This document shows positions 9,334 to 18,576 of a stretch of DNA of 64,000 bases, in pieces (within the stretch, counting starts at the first letter, position 1; each line of letters opens with the position of its first letter). The stretch spans positions 78,315 to 142,314 of the forward strand of contig PLGG01000046.1 in NCBI GenBank assembly GCA_003138515.1, read 5' to 3'. Origin of the DNA: Acidobacteriaceae bacterium (GTDB lineage: Bacteria > Acidobacteriota > Terriglobia > Terriglobales > Acidobacteriaceae). The notes under the pieces are model-generated. The model was given only the letters and a program-made list of their open reading frames with translations. It had not been told where the DNA came from and did no database searches. The position numbers and the translations under genes were made by a program.

Positions 9334-9854
9334 CGAATGCCACCCTTGCCGCCTGGAATGGGGCTGACGCATCCTCGGCCCTGGAGGCGATGCTCGCGTG
9401 CTGCGGATCGAAGCGATGGGCTGCGGCCATGGTAGCGCTGCGTCCAATCGGCAGCGTTGAAGCACTGAGCCAAGCCGCCGATCGCGTGTGGAGCGCGATG
9501 CAGGAACCGGATTGGCTGGAGGCCTTCGCCTGTCATCCGCGCGTTGGAGAGCGCAAGCCCGCTCACGCCGCTGCACACGCGTCGGAACAATCAGCGGCAT
9601 GGTCGCGCCAGGAACAATCTTCGGCCAGCGCCGCAAATGAACTGGTGCTGACCGAACTCGCAGAAGACAATCAACTGTACGAGCAGCGCTTCGGCTTCAC
9701 ATATATTGTTTGCGCGACCGGCAAAAGCGCCGCCGAAATGCTTACCATTCTCAAGCGCCGCCTGGCACGCGATCGCGAGGCCGAGTTGCGCGAGGCAGCC
9801 GAGCAACAGTGGCAAATCATGCAAATCCGTTTAGGAAAGTGGTTAGTAGAATGA
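9330..9854 (+). CDS. OHCU decarboxylase
   Basis: 2-oxo-4-hydroxy-4-carboxy-5-ureidoimidazoline decarboxylase, the last enzyme of the three-step conversion of urate to S-allantoin. It has 174 residues. The catalytic His is H69 in ACHPRVGERK, the signature of the family, and LAEDNQLYEQRFGFTYIVCA later in the chain is also typical. Translation begins at TTG 9330, with GGGAGG seven bases upstream and overlapping the preceding stop; no better start exists. The stop overlaps the HIU hydrolase start (ATGA). Confidence 0.92.
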   Translation: MTNATLAAWNGADASSALEAMLACCGSKRWAAAMVALRPIGSVEALSQAADRVWSAMQEPDWLEAFACHPRVGERKPAHAAAHASEQSAAWSRQEQSSASAANELVLTELAEDNQLYEQRFGFTYIVCATGKSAAEMLTILKRRLARDREAELREAAEQQWQIMQIRLGKWLVE

Positions 9855-10240
9855 GCGTCATTTCAACTCACGTATTGGATACCGCGCTCGGTAAGCCGGC
9901 AGCTGGCATCTCTGTCCGGCTCGAGCGGTTTGAAGGCGGCGGATGGATCGAAGTTCCCGCGAACGGCGGCGCCGCAGAGAGCGCGCGCGAAGCGCCCGGC
10001 GATTGGATTGAGGTCGCTGCCGGCGTGACCGATGCCGACGGCCGTTGTCGCGATCTCGCCCGCGATGCTGCATCGGGCGCTTATCGGCTTACCTTCGACA
10101 ACGGTGCTTATTTTGCGCGCCTCGGCCGGGCCAGCATCTACCCTGAGATTGCAATTCACTTCAATTGCGATGGCAGCGCGCACTACCATCTGCCGGTGCT
10201 TTTGAGCGACAACGGCTATACAACTTACAGAGGAAGCTAA
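9851..10240 (+). CDS. 5-hydroxyisourate hydrolase (transthyretin-like)
   Basis: A 129-residue member of the transthyretin-related HIU hydrolase family, which opens 5-hydroxyisourate to OHCU. The N-terminal ISTHVLDTALGKPA and the C-terminal tetrapeptide YRGS are the family signatures and contribute the active-site His, Arg and Tyr. The protein is about 15-20 residues longer than usual because of a segment after RFEGGGWIEV that ends in DWIEV, so it looks like a local duplication. It is coupled upstream to OHCU decarboxylase (ATGA) and followed 3 bases later by uricase, matching pathway order in reverse. Confidence 0.92.
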   Translation: MSVISTHVLDTALGKPAAGISVRLERFEGGGWIEVPANGGAAESAREAPGDWIEVAAGVTDADGRCRDLARDAASGAYRLTFDNGAYFARLGRASIYPEIAIHFNCDGSAHYHLPVLLSDNGYTTYRGS

Positions 10241-10243
10241 CGC

Positions 10244-11101
10244 ATGGCCAAACTGGGTGAAAACCGCTACGGGAAATCGCGCGTGCGTCTCTCGCGCATC
10301 ACGCGCGTCAAGGATCCGATCCATGGGGACCGGCACTTGTTCGACGAGTGGACCGTCCACGTCATGCTGCAAGGTGACTTCGAGGCCAGCTTCACCAAGG
10401 CTGATAACAGCAAAGTCCTGCCCACCGACACGATGAAGAACACCGTGTATTTCGTGGCGCGTAACTCAAAAGCAGCAATGATCGAGGAGTTCGCTTGCGA
10501 GTACGGCGATTATCTGCTTGAGAACCACCCGCAAATCGCCAAGGTGAGCGTTGAAGTCGAGGCCAAAGGGTGGGAGCGCATGATCGTCGACGGAGCGCCC
10601 GAGGCAACAACCTTCAAAATGGGAGGGCCCGAGCTTCAGACCGCACATGCAACGCGCGAACGCGGCAGCCCATGGGCGGTGACCTCTGGCGTCGAGGGGT
10701 TAACGATCCTCAAAACCACAAAATCAGCCTTCACCGGCTACGTCGTCGACAAGCTGACTACGCTCAAGCCGGCCACCGACCGAATCCTTGGCACACGCGC
10801 CACCATCACCTGGGATTACGCTGCCGCCGCGCCGGACTACGCAAAGGCTCGCGCGCGTATCGTGGCTGCGCTGCTTAAAGAGTTTGCCGCGCACAACAGC
10901 ATGAGCGTGCAGCACACGCTCTTCGACATGGGCAAGGCCGCACTCGACGCCGCGCCGGAGATCGCGCGCATTCATCTCTCGATGCCCAACCTGCATCATC
11001 TGCTCGCCGATCTTAGGCCGTTCGGCCAAGACAATCCTAACCACATCTTTGTGCCCATTGACGAGCCGAATGGTACGATCGAGGCCACCGTCGAGCGCTA
11101 A
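10244..11101 (+). CDS. Urate oxidase (uricase)
   Basis: A 285-residue cofactor-free urate oxidase, which oxidises urate to 5-hydroxyisourate. Signature elements are NRYGKSRVRL (active-site Lys K11), VLPTDTMKNTVY (catalytic Thr), FALTG-like TTKSAFTGYV, SVQHTLFDMG, LSMPNLHHL and QDNPNHIFVP (His). Both tunnel-fold repeats are present at full length. Bacterial uricases of this type are cytoplasmic tetramers. The gene starts 3 bases after the HIU hydrolase stop. Confidence 0.95.
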   Translation: MAKLGENRYGKSRVRLSRITRVKDPIHGDRHLFDEWTVHVMLQGDFEASFTKADNSKVLPTDTMKNTVYFVARNSKAAMIEEFACEYGDYLLENHPQIAKVSVEVEAKGWERMIVDGAPEATTFKMGGPELQTAHATRERGSPWAVTSGVEGLTILKTTKSAFTGYVVDKLTTLKPATDRILGTRATITWDYAAAAPDYAKARARIVAALLKEFAAHNSMSVQHTLFDMGKAALDAAPEIARIHLSMPNLHHLLADLRPFGQDNPNHIFVPIDEPNGTIEATVER

Positions 11102-11131
11102 GTAACTACTTCAACAGCAAAAGGCAGAGCC

Positions 11132-12532
11132 GTGACCAGTAGCACGACCACACAGAGCAACGTGTCTGCGAAGGACATCGGGACGGAAAGTTACGGCCTG
11201 CGCAAGGGTGTCCTCGGCCCCATCGAGACGCTAGCTCAGTCTGTTTCCGCCATGGCGCCCAGCACGTCTGCATCGCTCACGATTCCACTGGTCTTCGCAT
11301 ACGCAGGCAACGCCACATGGTTCGTCTATCTTCTCGCCACAGTTTCCATGCTGTTAGTCGGTTTCTGCATCAGCCGATTCGCTCGCCTCAGCGCGTCGCC
11401 AGGTTCGCTCTACACCTACACCGCAAACACGCTTCCTCCGGCCTTCGGAGTCGCCGCCGCCTGGGGATTGCTGCTCGCCTACCTCGCCACGGGCGCATCG
11501 GTAGCAGGCGGAGCGCTCTATTACGCTACCGTTCTCTCCGAGCAGTTCTTCCACTGGGCGCCGCCGGCCATTCCCACTCTCGCGGTGGTCTGCGCCGTCG
11601 CCGGGCTGATCGCGTACCGCGACGTGAAGCTCTCCGCTGAAGTCATGCTGTGGATTGAAGCCGTCTCAGTCGGCCTGATCGTGATCGTGCTCATCCTGCT
11701 GCCAGTGCACATTGGCCTTCAACTCGATAGGAGTCAATTTCAGCTCAAGGGGATTTCGTTCAACTCGCTCGGGCCCGCTTTGGTCCTCTCCATCTTCAGT
11801 TTTGTCGGCTTCGAGGGCGCAACAACGCTGGGCGGTGAAGTACGCGATCCCTTGCGCACGATTCCCCGCGCTGTTCTGCAGTGCGCGCTGCTCGCCGGCG
11901 GCTTCTTCATGCTCTGCGCGTACTCTGAGGTGCTCGGTTTCCGCGGCCAGTCCGCGGCGCTCTCGAGCTCTACCAGCCCGCTGCACATGCTCGCCGCCAA
12001 GGCTCATGTCTCGCCCCTCGGCGTGGCCATCGACTGCGGCGCATTCGTCAGCATGTTCGCCTGCGTGCTGGCATGCGCCACAGCCGCAGCGCGTGTATTG
12101 CTTCGCATGGCCCACGATGGGCTCCTTCCCGCAGCGCTCGGGCGTACCAACGCGCGCCATGGCACTCCGGGAGCAGCCGTGGCGCTTTCCATCGCGCTCA
12201 TGTTCGCCGCTACTGTCGCCATGGCGCTCCGTGGCGAAACCGGATCCACGATGTACGACCTTCTGGGCTCGCTCTCCGTCTTCGGCTTTCTCACCGCGTA
12301 TGCGCTGGTCGCGCTCGCGCTTCCCTTCGCGCGCCGCGCACTGGGCAAGCATTCTCATGTTCTCGCCGCGGTCAGTGCCCTCACAGTCGCCGTCATCCTC
12401 ATCATCGCGATCTTCGACCTCAACTCCGCCGAGGACATTGTCCACGCACGAATTCCTTATCTTTATCTCGGCTACATCGTTGCAGGGCTGGCCTGGTACG
12501 CAGTACGGCGAAGAAAAGCCCAAGCTGTGTGA
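11132..12532 (+). CDS. APC-superfamily permease
   Basis: A 466-residue integral membrane protein with about twelve hydrophobic segments, of the amino acid-polyamine-organocation family. The N-terminal half has GPIETLAQSVSAMAPS and SRFARLSASPGSLYTY, and the middle has SFVGFEGATTLGGEVRDP, all typical of this group. It starts at GTG 11132, with AAGGCAGAG just upstream, 30 bases after uricase, so it is probably the last gene of the purine operon. A role in uptake of a purine, allantoin or a nitrogenous product is suggested only by position; an amino acid remains possible. Confidence 0.85.
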   Translation: MTSSTTTQSNVSAKDIGTESYGLRKGVLGPIETLAQSVSAMAPSTSASLTIPLVFAYAGNATWFVYLLATVSMLLVGFCISRFARLSASPGSLYTYTANTLPPAFGVAAAWGLLLAYLATGASVAGGALYYATVLSEQFFHWAPPAIPTLAVVCAVAGLIAYRDVKLSAEVMLWIEAVSVGLIVIVLILLPVHIGLQLDRSQFQLKGISFNSLGPALVLSIFSFVGFEGATTLGGEVRDPLRTIPRAVLQCALLAGGFFMLCAYSEVLGFRGQSAALSSSTSPLHMLAAKAHVSPLGVAIDCGAFVSMFACVLACATAAARVLLRMAHDGLLPAALGRTNARHGTPGAAVALSIALMFAATVAMALRGETGSTMYDLLGSLSVFGFLTAYALVALALPFARRALGKHSHVLAAVSALTVAVILIIAIFDLNSAEDIVHARIPYLYLGYIVAGLAWYAVRRRKAQAV

Positions 12533-12792
12533 TTTGTTGTGGAAAACGCATCCCTTATGCGGCTGGCGCGCCCCAAATTCCTTAGATGAAATTTATGCCG
12601 CGGCAATTAATATGGCCTTAACCTGCAGCGCGAGCAGGAAGAATCCATTCAAGAATCGCAGGTCGCGTGAGCAACTTCATTCCTGCGTGACAGTTCAACG
12701 CTCAAAAAACTTCGAGATTTCAAAATCAATCAAGCGTTCATTTGAATCCCCCAGGTTTCAGGGGGAAATTCCTATTTCGAGGTCAGTCCTCT

Positions 12793-15700
12793 ATGCGTTT
12801 CATGCCCTTGATGCGTGTCGTGCGTGTGTTTCCGTCTTTCATTCCTTGGCTGCTGGCAATTGTGGCGGCCGCTGCGCTGTGTACCAGCTCTCTTCAAGCC
12901 CAGCAAACCCTCGGCGGCATCACCGGCGAAGTCACTGACGCCTCGGGCGGCGTGATTCCCAATGCGACGGTCTCGCTTACTCACGAAGAAACTTCAGTCA
13001 CTCGCACAACCAAGACCAACGACCAAGGCGCCTACACATTCGTGAACCTGCCCATCGGAACCTATACGCTCACCTACACGGCAGATGGTTACGAGGCCCA
13101 GAAGACCCCGCACATCACGGTCCAGGCCGACCGTACGGCAACATTGAATGTCTCGCTCAAAGTGGGCCAGACCAGCACAACTGTCGAGGTTGAAGCCGCG
13201 CCTCTGATGAACGCCGTCGACACCACCAACGGCTATGTAATGGAAACCCAGCAGATCGACAACGTGCCCTTGCCCACCGGCAGCTTCACCGGGCTGGCCA
13301 TACTTTCGCCCGGCGTCGACGCTGAATTGCCCGGCGGCACAGGCGCGAACTCCGGCCTCGGCAACGCTCCCATCTGGGCCAACGGCCAGCGCGATACATC
13401 CAATGCTTTCCTTCTGAATGGCGTCGATGCCAGCAATCTCTTCAACGGCAAGAGCACCAGCCAAGTGGACTCTTTCCGGATTGTGAACAATACCGGCCAG
13501 GCCAACAACGCTGCTGGAGGCGTGATTCCCAGCGCCTCGTCTGTTTATTTGGCCATCGGCAACGCCATCCCGACGCCAGCGCCTGAATCCATCGCGGAGG
13601 TTCGCGTGAACGCCTCGATGTACGACGCGCAGCAAGGATCCGACAGCGGCGCGCACATCGACATGAGTACCAAGTCGGGAACCAACCAGATCCACGGATC
13701 GCTCTACGGGCGCCGCGGCACAAACTTTCTCAACGCCGCGCCTTTCTTCTTCAAAAAGGACGACAACATACCCTCCGCCTACAAGAACCCCCAGTTGCAC
13801 CGCTACACTGCGGGCGGCACCTTTGGCGGACCGATCATCAAGGACAAACTCTTCGGATTCGCTAGCTACCAGCACCTGCATATTTCAGACCAGGAAACCG
13901 GCGATGAGCTGCTTGTCGTCCCACCCGGATTGAGCGACTCCAATCGCACTCCTAACGGACTCACCGACATTGCGAACAGCAACTGGACCACAAACGAAGG
14001 CACAACCGGCGTCACGGTCAGTTCTGCCAACTGGAGCTCAAACCCGATCGGCCTCGCGCTTTTTAATCTGCCCTCGGTGCCTGGCGAGCCGGGAAAATGG
14101 CTGGTCCCGAACCAGAATGCTCCCGGGACTCCCAACGTCTTTTCTCCATACAATGCATTTCTGCCCGGCACGGCGCGCTTCACATCCGATCAGGCGATCG
14201 CCGATCTGGACTGGAACTTCAACGCCAAAGACGTCCTCGCCGCCAAATACTACTATCAGCACGACCCCAACTCCTCGCCCTACGCCTACTCGAACGTCCC
14301 CGGCTTTACCGCGAGGATGGACACTGGCTCCCAGGTTGGTTCCATCAACAATGTGCAGACGATCGGAACCAATCTGAGCATTTCTGAGACTGTTGGGATT
14401 CTGCGCGAGAAAGCGTATGCCGCGAACGATCAGCTTTTTTCCCCTTCGCAAATCGGGATGAGCACGGCGTTCGGCAACTATTTTCCCGGCGTCACCATTA
14501 ACGATGCCCTCGGCGACGCATTTGACCAAGCTTCGGGGTACCAGGGTTCGCCGGGGCCGGGCCCGCTCTATGGCCTGCTGTTTCCGTCGCTGGCCATTGG
14601 TCCGGATTCCGAGTATCAGGGAGCAAACACAGGCATGTTCCAGAACCGGATCATGCCCTCCGGTACGGCGATCTGGGCCAAGGGTCGCCACTCCGTCAGC
14701 TTCGGAGGCAGTTGGTCTTATACGCAGCTGAACACCATCGATCATCGCACTGGCACGGGCAACCTGGACACACCCGACTTTGTCACGTTCGCCAATAACT
14801 GGGTCACGCCCTACACTACGCAACTCTTTACAGCCACCTCATTTCTCCAGGGCAACGCCAATCGGTACTATCGCGCCAACGAGACCGGGCTCTATGTGCA
14901 GGACAAGTTCCAGGCGACGCCCACCCTCAGCATCACCCTCGGCGTCCGCTACGACTGGGATGGCGGGCTGACGGAGAAATACGGCAACATCTTTAACTTC
15001 GATCCCAAGCAATACAGTTACGACGCCGCCAATGACACCATCACGGGCTCCGGCTTTATCATTGCCGGCAACAACGCCAATGGAACCACAGGCGTTAGCA
15101 AGACCACACTCACTGGCCGCCAGTGGGGCATCGCGCCACGTCTCGGCATTGCCTGGCAGCCGGCTATCTTCCACTCAAAACTCGTGGTTCGCACTGGCGG
15201 CGGTTTTTACTACGATCGCGGCGAGCTCTTCACTTATTTCTCGCCCGGCTTTGCCGCCGGCGAAATCGATGGCGGTCCCTTCGGTTCCTCGCAAACTGAA
15301 CCTTTTGTTTCGCAGCAGCACTGCCCTTACAGCTCTTCCTACAATGCCGCCAATCCGACTTATCTCTACCTGTTTTACGTTCCGATCTGCGGCGGGAATG
15401 GAATCACAGGCACTGTAGATAATTCGGCCTACAACCTGGCCACCCCCTGGGGACCCGTGCGATCCACGCCGCCGTCGAATCCCAAGGCCTCCGACATCGC
15501 AAACTATCTCCCCAACGCAGCGGCCATCATCGACGGCACCGTCGGTGCCAACAACAGCGGCCAGCCTTATACACTCGGCGTTTACAACCGCGCCAACAAG
15601 CTGCCTTACAGCATGAACTTTACGCTCAACCTCCAGTATCAACCGCGCAACGATCTGATGGTCGAGATCGGCTACGTGGGCAATCTTGGACGCCACCAGA

Positions 15701-16833
15701 TCATCCCTATTCCTTTTAACCAGGCTCAAATTGCCACACCAGGCAGCCCCACCCACCCTGGCGGAAAAGTGTTCCCTGACGGTACATCGGTCTCGCAGTC
15801 TTACAGCTACGGCTATACCGTGCTTGACCCGAACACCTTTTTCCCTGAATGCGTAAACGATCCCACGGAAACCAATTGCAGCCAGGGCACCATGCTCAAC
15901 AACTATGAGGGCGGCAATGTGGATCTTCGCGTGCCCTACATCGGTTACTCGTCGGAGTCCGAGGCCTACACCGCGGCCGGCATTGCAATGTACAACGCGC
16001 TGGAGTCGCACCTTGAACAACGGTTAAGCCACGGCATCACGGCAGGTGTTTCTTATACCTATTCGCACGCCACCGACGAGCAAAGCGGGATGGGGCTGTT
16101 CTACAACGGCAATAATCCTGCCAATCTGCGCAGCGGATACGGATCATCCGATTTCGACCGTACCCACGTTCTGAATTTCACCTACGGTTACACATTCCCC
16201 AAATTCATGAGCGAGGATACGCTGGCGGGCAAAGTGGTGGATGGCTGGGCCATCCACGGCGTCGCCATCATCCAGAGCGGCCAGCCGTACAGCATGATCG
16301 ATTATTCGGGAGCTGTGGGCAGCATTTACTACAGTACGTTCAATGGAATTACCAACCCGATTGTTCCTCTGGCTCCCGGATGCAATCGCAAAAACGCGCT
16401 GACGGGCCAGAATGGCGCGTTCTACAACATCAATACAGGCCAAGGCGCGGCGCTCAAAGCCAGTTGCTTTACGCTTCCACTCATCGCGCCAGGCACGATG
16501 GGCGTTCCGAATGGCGACACGTATGAGACGAACTTCATCACCGGCGAACGCAACATCTTCCGCCAGTCCTGGCAGCGGCGAGCTGACGCCTCTCTGGTGA
16601 AGGACTTAATGATTCACGAGCCCTACAGCCTGCACTTCACATTCGATGTGTACAACCTGACCAACACATCCAGCTTCGACATTCCCCAGAACAACGTGAA
16701 TCAGAATGCGGGTTTCAACAATGTGCCCGTGGGAGGAGATGCGCTCTACAATCCTCCATCCGGCCTCGGCATCACCAAGCATGCCATCGGCAGTCCCCGC
16801 CAGATTCAGATGTCTCTGCACCTGAACTTCTGA
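12793..16833 (+). CDS. Oar-like TonB-dependent receptor
   Basis: A 1,346-residue outer-membrane protein typical of Acidobacteria. It has a signal peptide (hydrophobic core FIPWLLAIVAAAALC, cleavage near LQAQQ). A carboxypeptidase-regulatory-like beta-sandwich follows at about residues 30-115 (GGITGEVTDASGGVIPNATV, GTYTLTYTADGYE). Next come a plug domain and a long beta barrel, ending in an aromatic C-terminal strand (QIQMSLHLNF). The in-frame ATG at 12793 is used because it places the signal peptide at the N-terminus; an upstream frame from 12742 adds 17 residues. Position after the purine operon suggests import of a larger substrate, but the ligand is unknown. A strong terminator follows. 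Confidence 0.88.
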   Translation: MRFMPLMRVVRVFPSFIPWLLAIVAAAALCTSSLQAQQTLGGITGEVTDASGGVIPNATVSLTHEETSVTRTTKTNDQGAYTFVNLPIGTYTLTYTADGYEAQKTPHITVQADRTATLNVSLKVGQTSTTVEVEAAPLMNAVDTTNGYVMETQQIDNVPLPTGSFTGLAILSPGVDAELPGGTGANSGLGNAPIWANGQRDTSNAFLLNGVDASNLFNGKSTSQVDSFRIVNNTGQANNAAGGVIPSASSVYLAIGNAIPTPAPESIAEVRVNASMYDAQQGSDSGAHIDMSTKSGTNQIHGSLYGRRGTNFLNAAPFFFKKDDNIPSAYKNPQLHRYTAGGTFGGPIIKDKLFGFASYQHLHISDQETGDELLVVPPGLSDSNRTPNGLTDIANSNWTTNEGTTGVTVSSANWSSNPIGLALFNLPSVPGEPGKWLVPNQNAPGTPNVFSPYNAFLPGTARFTSDQAIADLDWNFNAKDVLAAKYYYQHDPNSSPYAYSNVPGFTARMDTGSQVGSINNVQTIGTNLSISETVGILREKAYAANDQLFSPSQIGMSTAFGNYFPGVTINDALGDAFDQASGYQGSPGPGPLYGLLFPSLAIGPDSEYQGANTGMFQNRIMPSGTAIWAKGRHSVSFGGSWSYTQLNTIDHRTGTGNLDTPDFVTFANNWVTPYTTQLFTATSFLQGNANRYYRANETGLYVQDKFQATPTLSITLGVRYDWDGGLTEKYGNIFNFDPKQYSYDAANDTITGSGFIIAGNNANGTTGVSKTTLTGRQWGIAPRLGIAWQPAIFHSKLVVRTGGGFYYDRGELFTYFSPGFAAGEIDGGPFGSSQTEPFVSQQHCPYSSSYNAANPTYLYLFYVPICGGNGITGTVDNSAYNLATPWGPVRSTPPSNPKASDIANYLPNAAAIIDGTVGANNSGQPYTLGVYNRANKLPYSMNFTLNLQYQPRNDLMVEIGYVGNLGRHQIIPIPFNQAQIATPGSPTHPGGKVFPDGTSVSQSYSYGYTVLDPNTFFPECVNDPTETNCSQGTMLNNYEGGNVDLRVPYIGYSSESEAYTAAGIAMYNALESHLEQRLSHGITAGVSYTYSHATDEQSGMGLFYNGNNPANLRSGYGSSDFDRTHVLNFTYGYTFPKFMSEDTLAGKVVDGWAIHGVAIIQSGQPYSMIDYSGAVGSIYYSTFNGITNPIVPLAPGCNRKNALTGQNGAFYNINTGQGAALKASCFTLPLIAPGTMGVPNGDTYETNFITGERNIFRQSWQRRADASLVKDLMIHEPYSLHFTFDVYNLTNTSSFDIPQNNVNQNAGFNNVPVGGDALYNPPSGLGITKHAIGSPRQIQMSLHLNF

Positions 16834-16855
16834 TCTGCGTTTGTTTCAACCCCGG

Positions 16856-16890
16856 AGGGCGGCCCGCAAGGAGCCGCCCTTCTGCTTTTC
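16856..16890 (+). terminator. Rho-independent terminator after the TonB receptor
   Basis: An 8-bp GC-rich stem, 16856-16863 pairing with 16873-16880, is followed by a T-rich tract (TCTGCTTTT). It lies 20 bases after the receptor stop codon. Confidence 0.75.
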
Positions 16891-16952
16891 ATCGCACAAC
16901 CAATGGCACGACCAGCGCGACGCCAATGCGGGTCAACCTCTAGAATCTTCAC

Positions 16953-18290
16953 GTGACAGTCGTCCCGTGGACCCTTCGTGCTCTCGGCGCTGCGCTCGCC
17001 GCCGGAACCACAACTCCTTCCCAACTCGCCGAATCCGCGCTCGCGAGCTCCAACATGAATGCCAGCCGCAACACCTACATCTGGCAGGACCCGGCCTGGA
17101 CACTTGCTGAAGCAACCCGCGCTGAATCCATGACGCCGGCAATGCCCCATAGCGGCAGCGGTCCCTTCAATGACGGCCACCCCACATTGTGGGGTCTTCC
17201 AATTTCGGTTAAAGACTGCTTCGATCTCGCCGGATCTCCAACCTCTTGCGGCGTCCATTTCTACAGCGATCGCGACGGCAAAGTCGCGCGCGACTCCTGG
17301 CTCGTGGAGCAACTGCGCGCAGCCGGAGCCGTTATCGTCGGCAAAACTCACCTCCATCCGCTGGCATACGGGATCACCGGCGAGAATGCCGAGTTCGGAG
17401 ACTGCCTCCAACCTCGCGATTCCGGCGCGCTCACCGGCGGCTCATCGAGCGGCGCAGCGGCGAGCGTGCAGGAGGGCTCAGCCGTCGCCGCCATCGGCAC
17501 CGACACTGGCGGCTCCATCCGTGCTCCCGCCGCGCTTTGCGGGCTTGCCGGTTACCGCGCCTCTCTCGGCCGCGGCGATTGGCGCGGCGGCGCTCATCTG
17601 GCCCAATCCTTCGACACCATGGGCTGGCTCTTCCGCGATCTCCAGGACGCTCCGTATCTCGCCGCGTCGTTCGGTGCTGCGCCTTTCGCGCCAGCCGAAA
17701 CCTCAACGGCTCGCCGCTTCACGCGCTTCGCATTCGTCGACGACAGCTTTCTTCACGATTGTGAGCCTGAAGTCGTCACCAGCTTCCGCGGCGTCATTCG
17801 CGAACTGGAGAATCTTGGACTGGAAGCTCGACGCATCGAGACCGGCTGGTGGGCCGACGCCGTGGATATTTATGCGCCCCTGCAGGCCTTCGAAGCGGCG
17901 CAAATCCACGCCGGTAACTTCGATCAATTCGCGCCCGCCATTCGCGATCGCCTCAAGTGGGGCGCCGGCCTCACTCCCAGCGAAGTCTCCGCCTTGCGCC
18001 AGCGCCTCGAAGCCTTTCGCGCGCGTATCGACGAGATCCTTGCCGCGCATGAACTCGTGCTACTGCCCTCGATCCCCGTCGCGCGCCTCGCCGCCGGCGC
18101 CGATCACAGCCAGACCCGCATGCGCCTGCTCCGCTACACCGCGCCTTTCAGCCTCGCAGGCACTCCCACTGTCGCCATTCCATGCGCACACGGAGGCATG
18201 CAACTGGCCGCGGCCCGCGGCAACGACGAGCCACTCCTCGCACTCGCCGCGCAGATCGGCGCGCACCGCAGGGCATCGCTAGCTGTCTGA
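16953..18290 (+). CDS. Amidase (amidase-signature family)
   Basis: A 445-residue amidase-signature hydrolase. The Ser-cisSer-Lys triad can be read off: K87 in SVKDCFD, Ser in GGSSSGAAA (164-166) and nucleophile S188 in GTDTGGSIRAPA. It starts at GTG 16953. Overall it resembles the amidase domain of AtzF/allophanate hydrolase-like and plant-type indoleacetamide hydrolase-like proteins, but without the C-terminal allophanate domain. It follows the purine cluster beyond a terminator, so an additional ammonia-releasing step is possible but not shown. The exact substrate is unknown. Confidence 0.85.
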   Translation: MTVVPWTLRALGAALAAGTTTPSQLAESALASSNMNASRNTYIWQDPAWTLAEATRAESMTPAMPHSGSGPFNDGHPTLWGLPISVKDCFDLAGSPTSCGVHFYSDRDGKVARDSWLVEQLRAAGAVIVGKTHLHPLAYGITGENAEFGDCLQPRDSGALTGGSSSGAAASVQEGSAVAAIGTDTGGSIRAPAALCGLAGYRASLGRGDWRGGAHLAQSFDTMGWLFRDLQDAPYLAASFGAAPFAPAETSTARRFTRFAFVDDSFLHDCEPEVVTSFRGVIRELENLGLEARRIETGWWADAVDIYAPLQAFEAAQIHAGNFDQFAPAIRDRLKWGAGLTPSEVSALRQRLEAFRARIDEILAAHELVLLPSIPVARLAAGADHSQTRMRLLRYTAPFSLAGTPTVAIPCAHGGMQLAAARGNDEPLLALAAQIGAHRRASLAV

Positions 18291-18349
18291 ATGTTGACTT
18301 GAATAAGAGATTTGCGCCGACACTTCAGTGGCGCGAACAGGCCCTGGAA

Positions 18350-18571
18350 CTACTTGCCCGTCAGGAACGGCTCAGCCTTAACGGTTCCATCTCGCTGCTT
18401 CACCAGCATCTGCACTTTACCTTCGGCGGCGTCCAGCTCCTTCTTGCAGGCGGTCGACAGCTCCACGCCCTCTTCGAAGAGTTTCAGTGAGTCTTCGAGC
18501 GCCAGATCGCCTTTTTCTAATTGCTCGACGATCGTTTCCAGCTTCTTAAGCGATTCTTCAAACGACGGCAT
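18350..18571 (-). CDS. xseB: Exodeoxyribonuclease VII small subunit
   Basis: A 73-residue protein with the standard XseB helical hairpin: [36 protein letters not shown] spans most of the chain. It binds the large subunit XseA to form the nuclease that degrades single-stranded DNA into oligonucleotides. The gene for XseA is not in the window. It sits 5 bases downstream of the methionine-pathway fusion gene on the same strand, so the two are probably co-transcribed. Confidence 0.95.
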   Translation of the reverse strand: MPSFEESLKKLETIVEQLEKGDLALEDSLKLFEEGVELSTACKKELDAAEGKVQMLVKQRDGTVKAEPFLTGK

Positions 18572-18576
18572 TGCTT

